Shown: positions 1-8,647 of the stretch, one piece after another
Layout of the letters: each line of letters starts with the position of its first letter
Position numbering within the stretch: the first letter of the stretch is position 1
Origin: Sphaerochaeta sp. UBA5849
GTDB lineage: Bacteria > Spirochaetota > Spirochaetia > Sphaerochaetales > Sphaerochaetaceae
Length of the DNA stretch: 60,583 nucleotides
Assembly: GCA_002432715.1 (NCBI GenBank)
Contig: DJGJ01000037.1
Coordinates: forward strand, 58,947 to 119,529
Direction: 5' to 3'
The notes under the pieces: model-generated
Databases searched by the model: none
What the model saw: the letters and a program-made list of their open reading frames with translations, nothing else
Told to the model about the DNA's origin: nothing
Position numbers and translations under genes: made by a program

Positions 1-7
1 AAGAACA

Positions 8-35
8 CTGAAGGCCGCTCTCAGGCGGCCTTCAG
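8..35 (-). terminator. intrinsic terminator-like hairpin
   Basis: Perfect 11-bp stem (8-18 with 25-35) and a 6-nt loop, just past the stop of the minus-strand ATPase gene that ends at 43. On the minus strand it is followed by GTGTTCTT, a weak U-tract. Confidence 0.7.
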
Positions 36-42
36 GTGAACT

Positions 43-750
43 TTACTTGGAAATGAGCATGGTCTTGGGATCGAGGCTGACTCCCATAGGCTTTTCTACC
101 ATTCCCCCATGGGACTTCACCGCAGTCATGACTACCTTGTCACGCTCCTCATTGTAGATCAGTCCGATAAGGACATCGATAAGGTCAACATATTTTTGCA
201 TGGTGTTGGGAACACCGTACTTGTCATAGACCACATCAGCACGAACCGGAGATACACTGAACCAGACTTCAAGATTCATGTTCTGGGCGAACTGCTTGAT
301 TTTCTTGACATCATCCTCGGTTGCAATGGTCAGCTTGTATCCATCGAAGAGAATGGCGTCAGCTTTGAAAGAACCATGCTTGATCAATGTTTCCAAGCTC
401 GAAAGCACCTTTTCGATGGTGACATTTTCTTGGCTGAAGTTCATGACCACACGGTTGGAGAGAATATTATTGTACACCGATGCTGCATCATCAAGGCTGC
501 GCCCTTCAGAGACTTCCCGGAAGACTTCCTTGTACCAATTGATGACGTGCTCGACGTTGCCGGAAAAGGAAACATGGATCACATGCTCACCTCTGAGCAG
601 TTTATCTGTGGCCAGGTGTACCAGACATGCTGTTTTCCCCACCCCGTGACGAGAAACGAGGACCCCGAGGTTTCCACGACCGAGTCCGCCGCCCAGTGAC
701 TCATCAAAAACGCGAAGAGGACTCAAGTCGTTCAACTCTTGAATTTCCAT
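43..750 (-). CDS. RecA/KaiC-like P-loop ATPase, function unknown
   Basis: A 235-aa cytosolic protein with a RecA/KaiC-type core. A glycine-rich lead (SLGGGLGRGNLG) is followed by a Walker A of the form SRHGVGKTA, and ADAILFDG near residue 140 fits Walker B. I chose the ATG at 750 because it sits behind GGAGGTGAGTACT; a TTG at 765 would start inside that ribosome binding site. No signal peptide or membrane segment is seen. It stands alone between a terminator and the EF-G gene. KaiC-like folds act in circadian, regulatory or DNA-linked roles, but nothing here decides between them. Fold assignment is fairly safe; function is not known. Confidence 0.75.
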   Translation of the reverse strand: MEIQELNDLSPLRVFDESLGGGLGRGNLGVLVSRHGVGKTACLVHLATDKLLRGEHVIHVSFSGNVEHVINWYKEVFREVSEGRSLDDAASVYNNILSNRVVMNFSQENVTIEKVLSSLETLIKHGSFKADAILFDGYKLTIATEDDVKKIKQFAQNMNLEVWFSVSPVRADVVYDKYGVPNTMQKYVDLIDVLIGLIYNEERDKVVMTAVKSHGGMVEKPMGVSLDPKTMLISK

Positions 751-898
751 AGTACTCACCTCCAAGTAGTAATTAGGTTCAGCCTTAGTATACTATGGAA
801 ATCGCCGGTTGGGTACAATTTTACACAATGGCCTGCATAAGGAACCCCCACAGAAAGAAACCTTCCCATGGGGGCGACAATGAAAGGCAGTGCAGAAC

Positions 899-3007
899 TT
901 ACTTCTGCTCTTTTCTGCGCTTCTCCTGATAATCCTTCTTCAGCTGTTCGGAAACACCGGCGGGTACGCGGCCGTACTTGCCGATTTCCATGGTGAATTC
1001 ACCCTTTCCCTGAGTCAGGGAGCGGAGCACCGTGGAGTACCCGAACATCTCGGAGAGGGGAACCTCGGCGAGAACAGTACACATGGCGTTGTCCTCGGTG
1101 GAGCTGACGATCAAACCGCGTCTCTGGTTGATCGAAGCAAATACACCGCCTTGGAACTCGTTCGGGGCAACAACCTCGACCTTCATGATCGGCTCAAGGA
1201 TGACCGGCTTGGCCCTCTCAAACGCTTCGCGGAATGCACCCAAAGCAGCAGTCTGGAACGCCTGATCGGAAGAGTCGACGGGGTGCCAGGCACCATCGTT
1301 CACTACAGCCCTGACTCCAATGACCGGGAAGCCAACCTGGCTGCCCTTCTTGACGGCCAGCTGGAAGCCCTTGTCGCAGGAAGGAATATATTCGGTCGGG
1401 ATGGCTCCACCCTTGACCTCGTCGACAAACTCGTAGTCCTTGTACTCCTCTCCCTCGACAGGATCCGGAAGCGGCTCAAGATAACCGGCCACTCGTGCAT
1501 ACTGACCCGAACCACCGGTTTGCTTCTTGTGGGTGTAGTTGAAGTCGGCACGGGCGGTGATTGCCTCGCGGTAGGCCACCTCGGGCTTACCGACTTCAAC
1601 CTCTGCCTTGTACTCGCGCTTCATACGCTCGACATAGACTTCGAGGTGCAATTCACCCATGCCTTGGATGATGGTCTGGTTGGACTCGGGATCGACGTAG
1701 CTGCGGAATGTGGGATCTTCCTTGGTAAAGCGGTTGAGAGCCTTACCCATATTGTCGGCAGCCTTCTTGTCCACCGGCTTGATGGCCAGCGAAATAACCG
1801 GGTTGGGAACAAACATGGAGGAGAGGGAGTAGTTGAGCTTGGGATCGCAGAAGGTGTCTCCGCTGGCGCACTCGATTCCGAAGAGGGCTGCGATTTCGCC
1901 GCAACCGACTTCAGTCAAGTCTTCCATGGCGGCTGCATGCATGCGAATCAAGCGGCCTACACGGAACTTTTTCTTGGACCGGGTGTTGTAGAGCTCATCG
2001 CCCTTCTTCACCTTGCCCTGATACACACGAATATAGGTAAGCTGGCCGTACTGACCGTCCTCAAGCTTGAAGGCAAGAATGACGGGAGGCAGATCATCGT
2101 CAGCCTTGAGAATGACTTCTTCCTCGTTCTTGTCCAGGTCAAGAGCCTTGTTCACGACATCGGTCGGGTTGGGCAGATAGCTGACAACAGCATCAAGCAA
2201 CGGATGGATGCCCTTGTTCTTGTATGCAGAGCCCATGAGCACCGGGCAGAGCTCAAGACGGATGGTAGCTTCACGGATAGCCTTCTGCAGCAGTTCAACG
2301 GTTACGTTATCCTCAAGCATGGCTTCCATAAGCTCATCGGAGCACATGGAAACACCGTCAAGCAGCTCTTCGCGCTTGGAGATGGCTTCTGCCATGAGAT
2401 GGGCGGGAATCTCAGCTTCACGGACCTGGTCTGCATTCGGACCGGCATCGAAGTACAGTGCCTTCATGGTCACCAAGTCGACAACGCCTTCCAAATGATC
2501 CTCAAGCCCGATGGGAATCTGCATCAGAACCGCATTCAGGCCGAGCTTCTCGACCAGCTGCTTTTTGACACGGTACGGATTGGCCCCGGTTCGGTCGCAT
2601 TTATTGATAAAGGCAATACGGGGAATATGGTAGCGCTTCATCTGCCGGTCAACGGTAATCGACTGGCTCTGTACGCCGCCGACGGAGCAAAGTACCAACA
2701 CTGCACCGTCAAGTACGCGCAGTGAACGCTCTACCTCGATGGTAAAGTCAACGTGGCCCGGAGTGTCGATGATGTTGATCTCCGTTCCCTTCCAAGTGAC
2801 GTTAGTTGCAGCTGAGGCAATCGTAATACCTCGTTCACGCTCGAGCTCCATGCTATCCATGGTGGCGCCAACGCCATCCTTACCACGAACTTCATGAATT
2901 TCGTGGATCTTATTGCAGTAGTAGAGGATGCGTTCGGAGAGAGTCGTTTTTCCCGAGTCAATGTGGGCACTGATTCCGATGTTCCTCAAGTTTTGCAAAC
3001 TAGCCAT
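899..3007 (-). CDS. fusA: elongation factor G (spirochaete EFG1 type)
   Basis: Full-length 702-aa translational GTPase that moves tRNA-mRNA through the ribosome after peptide transfer. G1 is AHIDSGKTT near residue 14, switch II/G3 is DTPGH and G4 is NKCD, followed by EF-G domains II-V to a charged tail (KKDYQEKRRKEQK). The P-loop has IDSGKTT rather than the VDAGKTT of ordinary bacterial EF-G. That variant is known from mitochondrial EFG1 and the spirochaete/planctomycete/delta subgroup (spdEFG1), so this is probably the translocase paralogue. The start follows AGAGG. It is not in a str (rpsL-rpsG-tuf) operon, which also fits spdEFG1. Confidence 0.93.
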   Translation of the reverse strand: MASLQNLRNIGISAHIDSGKTTLSERILYYCNKIHEIHEVRGKDGVGATMDSMELERERGITIASAATNVTWKGTEINIIDTPGHVDFTIEVERSLRVLDGAVLVLCSVGGVQSQSITVDRQMKRYHIPRIAFINKCDRTGANPYRVKKQLVEKLGLNAVLMQIPIGLEDHLEGVVDLVTMKALYFDAGPNADQVREAEIPAHLMAEAISKREELLDGVSMCSDELMEAMLEDNVTVELLQKAIREATIRLELCPVLMGSAYKNKGIHPLLDAVVSYLPNPTDVVNKALDLDKNEEEVILKADDDLPPVILAFKLEDGQYGQLTYIRVYQGKVKKGDELYNTRSKKKFRVGRLIRMHAAAMEDLTEVGCGEIAALFGIECASGDTFCDPKLNYSLSSMFVPNPVISLAIKPVDKKAADNMGKALNRFTKEDPTFRSYVDPESNQTIIQGMGELHLEVYVERMKREYKAEVEVGKPEVAYREAITARADFNYTHKKQTGGSGQYARVAGYLEPLPDPVEGEEYKDYEFVDEVKGGAIPTEYIPSCDKGFQLAVKKGSQVGFPVIGVRAVVNDGAWHPVDSSDQAFQTAALGAFREAFERAKPVILEPIMKVEVVAPNEFQGGVFASINQRRGLIVSSTEDNAMCTVLAEVPLSEMFGYSTVLRSLTQGKGEFTMEIGKYGRVPAGVSEQLKKDYQEKRRKEQK

Positions 3008-3269
3008 TCTGTATAACCTCTATAAAATAGAATAAAACGAATCCACAGGTATCCCTGCAGTTCCAAACAACACCCGATGGGAAAGGTCTTTCTTCCTAGT
3101 ACGCATCAGGTTAGCCTCTGAAGGGATTGAAAGGGACCAAGAAGCAAATCTGCTGTCCCGCCGTACCTCGTGGATGATAGTATATCTGTTTATTTTGTGC
3201 AATCCCTTTTCCCAATACAATCCTTTTCCGACTCGACACTTGTGTGATACAATGGCTTCGAGGTGTGCC

Positions 3270-3671
3270 ATGGAAACGATTTTCACAAAAATTTTAAAAG
3301 GGGAAATCCCCAGCGTTAAACTTCATGAGGACGAACTTTGCTTCGCCATCCTCGATATCAAACCTGTCAACAAGGGGCACCTGCTGCTGATCACCAAGGA
3401 GCCCTATCCAGATCTTCAATCGTGCCCCGATGAGGTGCTCGCCCAACTGATGAAACTGGCAAAACAAGCTGATGCAACACTGAGGAGACAGATCGGCTGC
3501 GATGCCACCAACTTGATCATCAACAATGGAAAAGAGAGCGGGCAGGAAGTTCCGCACCTGCATCTGCATATCATCCCCCGCTGGAAGAACGACCATAAAA
3601 CCATCCAGCTTTCGAAAGAGACCTATACCGATGGCGAAATGGCCGAGTATGGGAAACAATTGGAGTTTTAA
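3270..3671 (+). CDS. HIT-family nucleotide hydrolase/transferase
   Basis: A 133-aa histidine-triad protein. The N-terminal FTKILKGEIPS is typical of the HINT branch, and the catalytic triad HLHLHIIPRW lies near residue 100. Family members cleave AMP from adenosine 5'-phosphoramidates or related nucleotidyl conjugates in the cytosol. The ATG at 3270 has AGGTG 5-9 nt upstream; an in-frame ATG at 3252 adds six residues and has no such site. A -10 box TACAAT at 3248-3253 suggests a short leader. The gene runs straight into the zinc-ribbon gene (2-nt gap) and the coiled-coil lipoprotein, probably as one operon. Family assignment is secure; the substrate is not. Confidence 0.9.
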   Translation: METIFTKILKGEIPSVKLHEDELCFAILDIKPVNKGHLLLITKEPYPDLQSCPDEVLAQLMKLAKQADATLRRQIGCDATNLIINNGKESGQEVPHLHLHIIPRWKNDHKTIQLSKETYTDGEMAEYGKQLEF

Positions 3672-3673
3672 CT

Positions 3674-3955
3674 ATGCGTGCCTGCCATCACTGTCATACA
3701 AGCATCGACGTCATGACCAGTATCGGCTATTCGACGCTCTGCCCAACCTGCTCGAAAAGTCTGCACAGCTGCGTAAACTGCCGCTTCTACCACCCGGGAA
3801 TCTATCATGACTGCCTCGAAGGAGTGGAAGAGTACATCGAGGACAAGGTGGAAGCAAACTATTGCGACTCGTTCATGCTTGGAGAGGACTCCAAGGAGGA
3901 AGCGGAGCGCAAAGCACAAGCCAAGGCCCGGGCCGAGGCATTCTTCAACTTTTAA
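3674..3955 (+). CDS. small cysteine-rich zinc-ribbon-like protein
   Basis: A 93-aa protein with paired cysteines (CHHC near residue 4, CPTC near 23, CVNC near 33) followed by CRFYHPGIYHDC and a downstream NYCDSF. This Cys pattern recurs in short uncharacterised bacterial proteins and suggests two metal-binding knuckles. The C-terminal quarter is a charged Ala/Glu/Lys helix. It begins 2 nt after the HIT gene stop and ends 15 nt before the lipoprotein gene, so co-expression is likely. Function is unknown; zinc binding is inferred from the cysteine spacing. Confidence 0.75.
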   Translation: MRACHHCHTSIDVMTSIGYSTLCPTCSKSLHSCVNCRFYHPGIYHDCLEGVEEYIEDKVEANYCDSFMLGEDSKEEAERKAQAKARAEAFFNF

Positions 3956-3970
3956 GGACACCACAGCACT

Positions 3971-5800
3971 ATGAATAAACGTTGGTTACTGCCCATTCTT
4001 CTCGTCATGCTTCTTTTTACCGTCGGATGCCAGAGCTATACTGCAAGCCAGGGCAAGGATGTCATTCAACTGAGTGCATCCGAAGGCACACTGCCGGTCA
4101 CCAAATATTCCACCATCGAAGCCGAGAGGCAGGCAATCCTCGATGCCGAAATGGCCAAGCAGCAGCTTGAGGAAGCACAACGCAAGGCCGAAGCAGAAGA
4201 ACAGGAGAGGATGCTGGCCGCCCGGCAAGCGATGGAAGCAGAGCAGCAACTGCAGCAAAGCCGCCAACAAGCATGGGATGAGGCGCAAGCCAATATCGCC
4301 TCCCTTGTAGAGAAGAATACCCTGCTGGAACGTTCCAACGAAGACCTGCAGGCCCGCCTCGATGCAACACTGCAGGCTTTGTCTGCAATCGAGGGGGAAC
4401 AAGGCTCCACCAGCGGGCAGCTGATCATCGCCTTGCAGCAGCTTGAGGAACTGACCCAAGCAAAAACCGACCTGCAGGCCCGCCTCGATGCTGCACTGGA
4501 GGCATTGGTTGCAACCAAAGAGGAAGCAACGTCCACCGGCGAGCAGCTGACTTTCGCCCTGCAGGAACTGGAGGACATGACCCAGGCATACGAAAATCTG
4601 ACCTATCATGCAAACGAGCTGGAAGGATTGCTTACCGAACAGCAGGTCATCAATGGCGAGTTGGAAGATTTGCTTTCCCAGACCGAGGCCGACTTTCTTG
4701 CAAGGGAATCGGCATGGCAGAGCCAGCATGCAACCATGGTGCAGACCCTTGAGTCCACCATCCAGGCTCTCGGTGAGGAGATGGCCATCCTGAAAGTCCA
4801 GCTGGAAGAGAAAACCTCGACACTTGAGGAAAAAATCAAGCTTGAACAAGAACGGGACGCAGAAGCAAAGCGCCTCGCCCAGCTGAAGCAGCACGAACTT
4901 GCACAGAAGGAAGCCTTGGAGCGCCAATTGGAGGAAGAAGAAAGACTCCGACAAGCTGCCTTGGACCAGCTGTATCGGCAGATCCCACCGCTGGACGAAC
5001 TCACCTTCCCAAGAATCTACACCACCGACAAGCCGACCGTTCTATTCACCGACCAAAGCCAGCTGCATGCAATGCTGCTGCCCCTCGACGATACGCCTTG
5101 GAGCGATAAGAGCATGGCTGGGCAGGTCAAGAACAGTATCAGCGACCTCTCTTATCCTGTCATATTTTTGACCGGTCACATGCAGAATGTCATTGATGTG
5201 GTACGACAGGTGGGCATGCATGCAGTACTGGTGGAAGGCGGGGCCATCATCACATCCCTGCCGATCATCAGCTCCAGCACCCATGGTGCCAGCGTTCAGT
5301 TCAGCGAGAAGAAGACGCTCCGCCTAGCTCTCGCCTACCTGCCGGAGTACAAGGTGCTCGCGACCTTCGCAGACGGTGGTGATTGGAAGGCTGTCCAAAA
5401 AAGCGTCACCCAAGCACGGCAGGAGAGCCTGAAAGCCATCATTGCCGAAGGCTCGGTCACCGAGCCGACCCTGCTTGCTGCAAGCCTCTTCGAACCATCA
5501 CACCAGGATTGGAACACCTTCAGCCCGATAGCCTATCGGCAAGTCGATTATCTCTGGCCGCTGACCACCCTCCTCGAGGATGAACAGTTCTATGATGTCT
5601 ATCGGGTGACGCACTTCTCCAGTGCAACCGATGCAGGCAACACGCTGGTCAAGAAGGACTTCAAGGAGCGCATCGACTATATGTTCAGCCGAAAGATGCT
5701 GCCGCTCGCTTCCTCCATGCTTACCATCGGAGGGGAATCGGTTGCAGATGCCGATGGCATCGCCCGCTACGGTCTCGTCTCCTCCTTCCTGGTGCCCTAG
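3971..5800 (+). CDS. coiled-coil lipoprotein
   Basis: A 609-aa predicted lipoprotein. MNKRW, a hydrophobic stretch and the lipobox TVGC (Cys near residue 20) are followed by a long Glu/Gln/Ala-rich coiled coil (about residues 45-330) and a globular C-terminal domain (about 340-609) rich in short hydrophobic strands. Within the coil, residues 125-166 and 167-208 are a 42-residue (six-heptad) duplication. The architecture suggests a periplasmic rod anchored to a membrane by lipid and presenting the C-terminal domain. I do not recognise that domain. It is the last gene of the HIT operon and its stop overlaps the convergent DUF308 gene by 4 nt (CTAG). Confidence 0.8.
   Translation: MNKRWLLPILLVMLLFTVGCQSYTASQGKDVIQLSASEGTLPVTKYSTIEAERQAILDAEMAKQQLEEAQRKAEAEEQERMLAARQAMEAEQQLQQSRQQAWDEAQANIASLVEKNTLLERSNEDLQARLDATLQALSAIEGEQGSTSGQLIIALQQLEELTQAKTDLQARLDAALEALVATKEEATSTGEQLTFALQELEDMTQAYENLTYHANELEGLLTEQQVINGELEDLLSQTEADFLARESAWQSQHATMVQTLESTIQALGEEMAILKVQLEEKTSTLEEKIKLEQERDAEAKRLAQLKQHELAQKEALERQLEEEERLRQAALDQLYRQIPPLDELTFPRIYTTDKPTVLFTDQSQLHAMLLPLDDTPWSDKSMAGQVKNSISDLSYPVIFLTGHMQNVIDVVRQVGMHAVLVEGGAIITSLPIISSSTHGASVQFSEKKTLRLALAYLPEYKVLATFADGGDWKAVQKSVTQARQESLKAIIAEGSVTEPTLLAASLFEPSHQDWNTFSPIAYRQVDYLWPLTTLLEDEQFYDVYRVTHFSSATDAGNTLVKKDFKERIDYMFSRKMLPLASSMLTIGGESVADADGIARYGLVSSFLVP
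4343..4594 (+). repeat. 126-bp tandem duplication inside a coiled-coil gene
   Basis: Two adjacent 126-bp units (4343-4468 and 4469-4594) encode diverged 42-residue blocks that both begin DLQARLDA and end near LTQA. The unit is exactly six heptads, so the duplication keeps the coiled-coil register. Confidence 0.75.
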
Positions 5801-6408
5801 TCCTTGGAGCTTTCGTCAACCACGACAGCTTCAACCTCGATGGCTTGCGTGTTGAACTGTCGGTTGATCTTGCGGATCCGATAGGCCCAAAACACCATGC
5901 CCAGGCCTGAGGCGATCAACACAACCCCTACCAGCTTGAGCAACATGCTGCCTATCTGCTCGGGGAAGACAAACAACAGGATTGCAACAACCAAGGAAAA
6001 CACACCTTCAGAGAGCATCCCGGTAACGACGATGCCACTCTTTCGCAGCAAGAGCGCATCCAAGAATAAGATGACCGCCGAAAAAACCAATTCGATGGCG
6101 ATTACAAACAAGAACACCTTCCAGCTCACATCGGCTGCCGTCAGCGGTACGATGACTGCTGTGATGCCCAGGCCAAGACTGATCAGTGCCTTGACGAGGG
6201 TTGCAATCTTGGAACGCTTTCCCAGCTTGTACCCACTCAGGGAGAACAGGGTGAACAGTCCTGAGCCGGCAAGGAACAAGCCAAGAATCGAAATGAAAAT
6301 CTTGACGAACGACTCCTGCTGGAACATCAGGTAGATGCCAAGAATCATGAGCAACGACCCAAAGAGAATTGAAAGGGTCAAGTGGCGTTTGAGAAAACTA
6401 TCCTGCAT
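5797..6408 (-). CDS. DUF308/HdeD-like multi-pass membrane protein
   Basis: A 203-aa inner-membrane protein with about six hydrophobic segments arranged as repeated helical pairs, as in the DUF308/HdeD family. The C-terminal tail (VEAVVVDESSKD) is acidic and presumably cytosolic. I set the start at 6408 because AAGGAG lies 6 nt upstream; the frame stays open further upstream but lacks a better site. HdeD members are linked to acid or envelope stress in enterobacteria, but that role cannot be transferred here with confidence. It faces the HAD gene divergently and overlaps the convergent lipoprotein gene by 4 nt. Confidence 0.8.
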   Translation of the reverse strand: MQDSFLKRHLTLSILFGSLLMILGIYLMFQQESFVKIFISILGLFLAGSGLFTLFSLSGYKLGKRSKIATLVKALISLGLGITAVIVPLTAADVSWKVFLFVIAIELVFSAVILFLDALLLRKSGIVVTGMLSEGVFSLVVAILLFVFPEQIGSMLLKLVGVVLIASGLGMVFWAYRIRKINRQFNTQAIEVEAVVVDESSKD

Positions 6409-6495
6409 TGTCAACTCCTTGAACCGGTCTTGCATCACCGGACTGTTTTTCTTTATCGTACAGACAAGAAGAACCCAAGTAAAGGATGACAGAGC

Positions 6496-7191
6496 ATGTA
6501 CCGCTATCTTTTTTTCGATGCAGACGGAACACTGTTCGATTTTGAACAGGCTGAGCACCACGCATTCCATTCGATGGCCCGGGACTTGGGACTTTCAGTC
6601 CAGAACGATCATTTTTTGCAATACAAAGCTTGCAATGCTTCCTGCTGGAAAGAGTTCGAGCAAGGTGCGTTGACCCTTGAGGAGCTGAAGACAAAGAGGT
6701 TTGAGCGCTTCTCTGAAGCATCCCTCTTCTTGTTGGATGCAAACAGAGCATCCCAAAGCTATCAGAACCATCTGGCGGGGCAAGGGATACTGTTTGGACA
6801 CAGCCTGCTCATACTCTCGACGCTTGCAAAGCGGGGTTACACGCTTTTTCTCGCCACCAACGGCATCGCTGAGGTGCAGCGGGGACGATTGAAGGAAAGT
6901 GGTGTCTCTCACTTCTTCAAGGACATTTTCATCAGCGAGGAGCTGGGATGGCAGAAACCCGACACCCGATACTTCTCTGCCATGCTTGAGCGCTCGAATT
7001 TGTTGGGCGAGAAGAGTCACTGCCTGATGATCGGCGACAACCCTGAGAGCGACATCCGCGGTGCAATGGACAGCGGCATCGACTCAGTCTGGTACAATCC
7101 TCACAATCAGGCACTCCCCCCCGACCTTGAGGCGACTTACACGGTGACTCGGCTGGAAACGATACTGGATCTGCTTGCAGCACCTATTTGA
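6496..7191 (+). CDS. yjjG: YjjG-type HAD nucleotidase
   Basis: A 231-aa haloacid-dehalogenase hydrolase. Motif I is FFDADGTLF at residues 6-14, motif II is LATNG, the motif III lysine lies in GWQKPD, and motif IV is MIGDNPESD. The helical C1-type cap (about residues 15-100) and overall likeness fit the YjjG family, 5'-nucleotidases thought to clear non-canonical pyrimidine nucleotides. GGATGACAGAGC precedes the ATG. It has its own upstream region and ends 8 nt inside the convergent FKBP gene. HAD membership is certain; the YjjG subgroup is likely, and another small phosphatase is the alternative. Confidence 0.85.
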   Translation: MYRYLFFDADGTLFDFEQAEHHAFHSMARDLGLSVQNDHFLQYKACNASCWKEFEQGALTLEELKTKRFERFSEASLFLLDANRASQSYQNHLAGQGILFGHSLLILSTLAKRGYTLFLATNGIAEVQRGRLKESGVSHFFKDIFISEELGWQKPDTRYFSAMLERSNLLGEKSHCLMIGDNPESDIRGAMDSGIDSVWYNPHNQALPPDLEATYTVTRLETILDLLAAPI

Positions 7192-7960
7192 TGGCTTTCA
7201 GCTCGACTTCCACAATCAAGAGCGTATTCGGTTCAATGGTTTGCGTTCCTTCCTTGCCGTACGCCAGGTCAGGGTGAATCCAGAACCGGTATTTGGAACC
7301 GACGCTCATGAGTTTCACCCCTTCGATGAATCCGGGAACCATGATGGCTTTCAGCTGGAATGTTGAGCTCTGGCCCCGCTCATAGCTGCTGTCGACGACT
7401 CGGCCGTTGGGAAGCAGGATCTGGTAGTCAACCTCGACAATGCTCTCCTCGGTAGGCGTCTGCCCTTCGCCGACTGACAATACTTCGTACTGCAGTCCCG
7501 ACTCCGTACTTTTGACCTGCTCACGAGTGCCATTGGTTGCAAGGAATTCCTGGGCTGTCTTCAGGTTTTGCTCAGCGAGGGCCTCAAGCTCCTGCTGGGC
7601 AATCTGAAGCATGTTTGTTTGGACCTCATAGAGGATCTTGCCCATCTCCTCCTGGGTGAAAAAACCTTTCTGCCTCTGGGCGTCCAATGCGCCCTTGGCA
7701 AAATAGGAAGCATTCAGGTTGCCGAAGCCCTGTTGTTGCAGTGTTGTGTACAGCATATATCCGTAGGTGTAGCTGAATCGGTCATCCAATTCAACCGGTT
7801 TGACCAGGTCGTTGATGACATCAGTCTCTTTGATTATCTGTTTCTCGGTAACAACAGGGATGCTCGGCATCGCCACCTGGGGGACAGCCTCTTTTGTGCA
7901 GCCGATGAGCAGAAACAGGAGAAGATAGGGTGCGAAGCGCACAGTCATATAATTCTTCAC
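7184..7960 (-). CDS. FKBP-type peptidyl-prolyl isomerase lipoprotein
   Basis: A 258-aa lipoprotein. The GTG start at 7960 is preceded by AAGGATATGCC and gives a signal ending in the lipobox LIGC (Cys near residue 21). Residues about 45-140 form the helical dimerisation region of Mip/FkpA-type isomerases, and residues about 150-258 the FKBP domain (VDYQILLPNGRVVDSSY, then MVPGFIEGVKLM and a closing IEVELKAIK-like strand). It should catalyse proline isomerisation on folding envelope proteins in the periplasm. The FKBP fold is clear and membrane anchoring rests on the lipobox. It overlaps the convergent yjjG gene by 8 nt. Confidence 0.9.
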   Translation of the reverse strand: MKNYMTVRFAPYLLLFLLIGCTKEAVPQVAMPSIPVVTEKQIIKETDVINDLVKPVELDDRFSYTYGYMLYTTLQQQGFGNLNASYFAKGALDAQRQKGFFTQEEMGKILYEVQTNMLQIAQQELEALAEQNLKTAQEFLATNGTREQVKSTESGLQYEVLSVGEGQTPTEESIVEVDYQILLPNGRVVDSSYERGQSSTFQLKAIMVPGFIEGVKLMSVGSKYRFWIHPDLAYGKEGTQTIEPNTLLIVEVELKAIK

Positions 7961-8014
7961 GGCATATCCTTCCGGCTTACATGATTTTCCTCCCCGCTTT
8001 CCGCATGGAAAGAG

Positions 8015-8048
8015 AAGGCTCTTCAGTCACCCCAAGATGAAGAGGCTT
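8015..8048 (-). terminator. candidate terminator after fumarase operon
   Basis: A 7-bp perfect stem (8019-8025 with 8038-8044), extended by 3 bp past one mismatch, with a 12-nt loop. On the minus strand it is followed by TCTCTTTCC. It lies about 75 nt past the stop of the fumarase beta gene. Confidence 0.5.
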
Positions 8049-8122
8049 GCAAGGGAGTCTTGCATACAGGAAACTGTACTCCACCTCCACCAAAACGTCC
8101 AGCAAAAAGAAGAGAAACAGGA

Positions 8123-8647
8123 CTAATACGTGAAAACACTTCCCTGTCGGCTATCAATGGCGACAATTGCCGGAAATTTCTCTACCTCAAGAAGGAGGAG
8201 AGCTTCCGGTCCGAGGTGTTCAAATGCAAGGATGCGTGAAGACTTCACCGTGGAGGCATAGAGTGCCCCGCATCCACCAAAAGCCTGAAGATAGACCGCC
8301 TTGTTTCGCCTGATCGCATCAACAACATCCTGGCTTCGCGGCCCTTTTCCGATCATGACCTTCAACCCGTGGTCCAGCAACAGGGGTGAAAAGGGATCCA
8401 TTCTTGCACTGGTCGTCGGACCGCAGGCGCCGATCACCTTCCCCGCCGGTGCCGGAGATGGGCCCATGTAATAGATCGCCTGTCCCATCAGATCAATGGG
8501 AAGGCTCTCGCTGCGAAGCAGTCGTTCATACAACAGGCTGTGCACCTGGTCGCGACCGACATATAGCTTTCCGGTCAAGAGGACTTGGTCGTATGCCTGC
8601 AGGCCGGCAATATCTTCAGGTGTGAGAGGAAGGTTGAGCTCACGCAT
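8123..8647 (-). CDS. fumB: class I fumarate hydratase, beta subunit
   Basis: A 174-aa C-terminal (beta) part of the two-subunit iron-sulfur fumarase/tartrate dehydratase family. It has the typical lead LNLPLTPEDIAGL, the core YYMGPSPAPAGKVIGACGPTTSARMD (split here as YYMGPSPAP and GPTTSARMD), MIGKG and FGGCGALYAS. With the alpha subunit it interconverts fumarate and malate. GGAGGG lies upstream of the ATG at 8647, which falls inside the alpha gene (8-nt overlap), so translation is probably coupled. L-tartrate dehydratase is a family alternative; fumarase is more common in anaerobes. Confidence 0.88.
   Translation of the reverse strand: MRELNLPLTPEDIAGLQAYDQVLLTGKLYVGRDQVHSLLYERLLRSESLPIDLMGQAIYYMGPSPAPAGKVIGACGPTTSARMDPFSPLLLDHGLKVMIGKGPRSQDVVDAIRRNKAVYLQAFGGCGALYASTVKSSRILAFEHLGPEALLLLEVEKFPAIVAIDSRQGSVFTY

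Noticed and set aside
840..870. Terminator after EF-G
   Set aside because: CCCCCA and TGGGGG could pair, but the loop is about 19 nt and no T-run follows; too weak to list.
3008..3269. Small RNA or riboswitch between EF-G and the HIT gene
   Set aside because: I looked for SRP RNA, tmRNA and riboswitch cores and saw no conserved sequence block; only a weak promoter for the HIT gene is supported.
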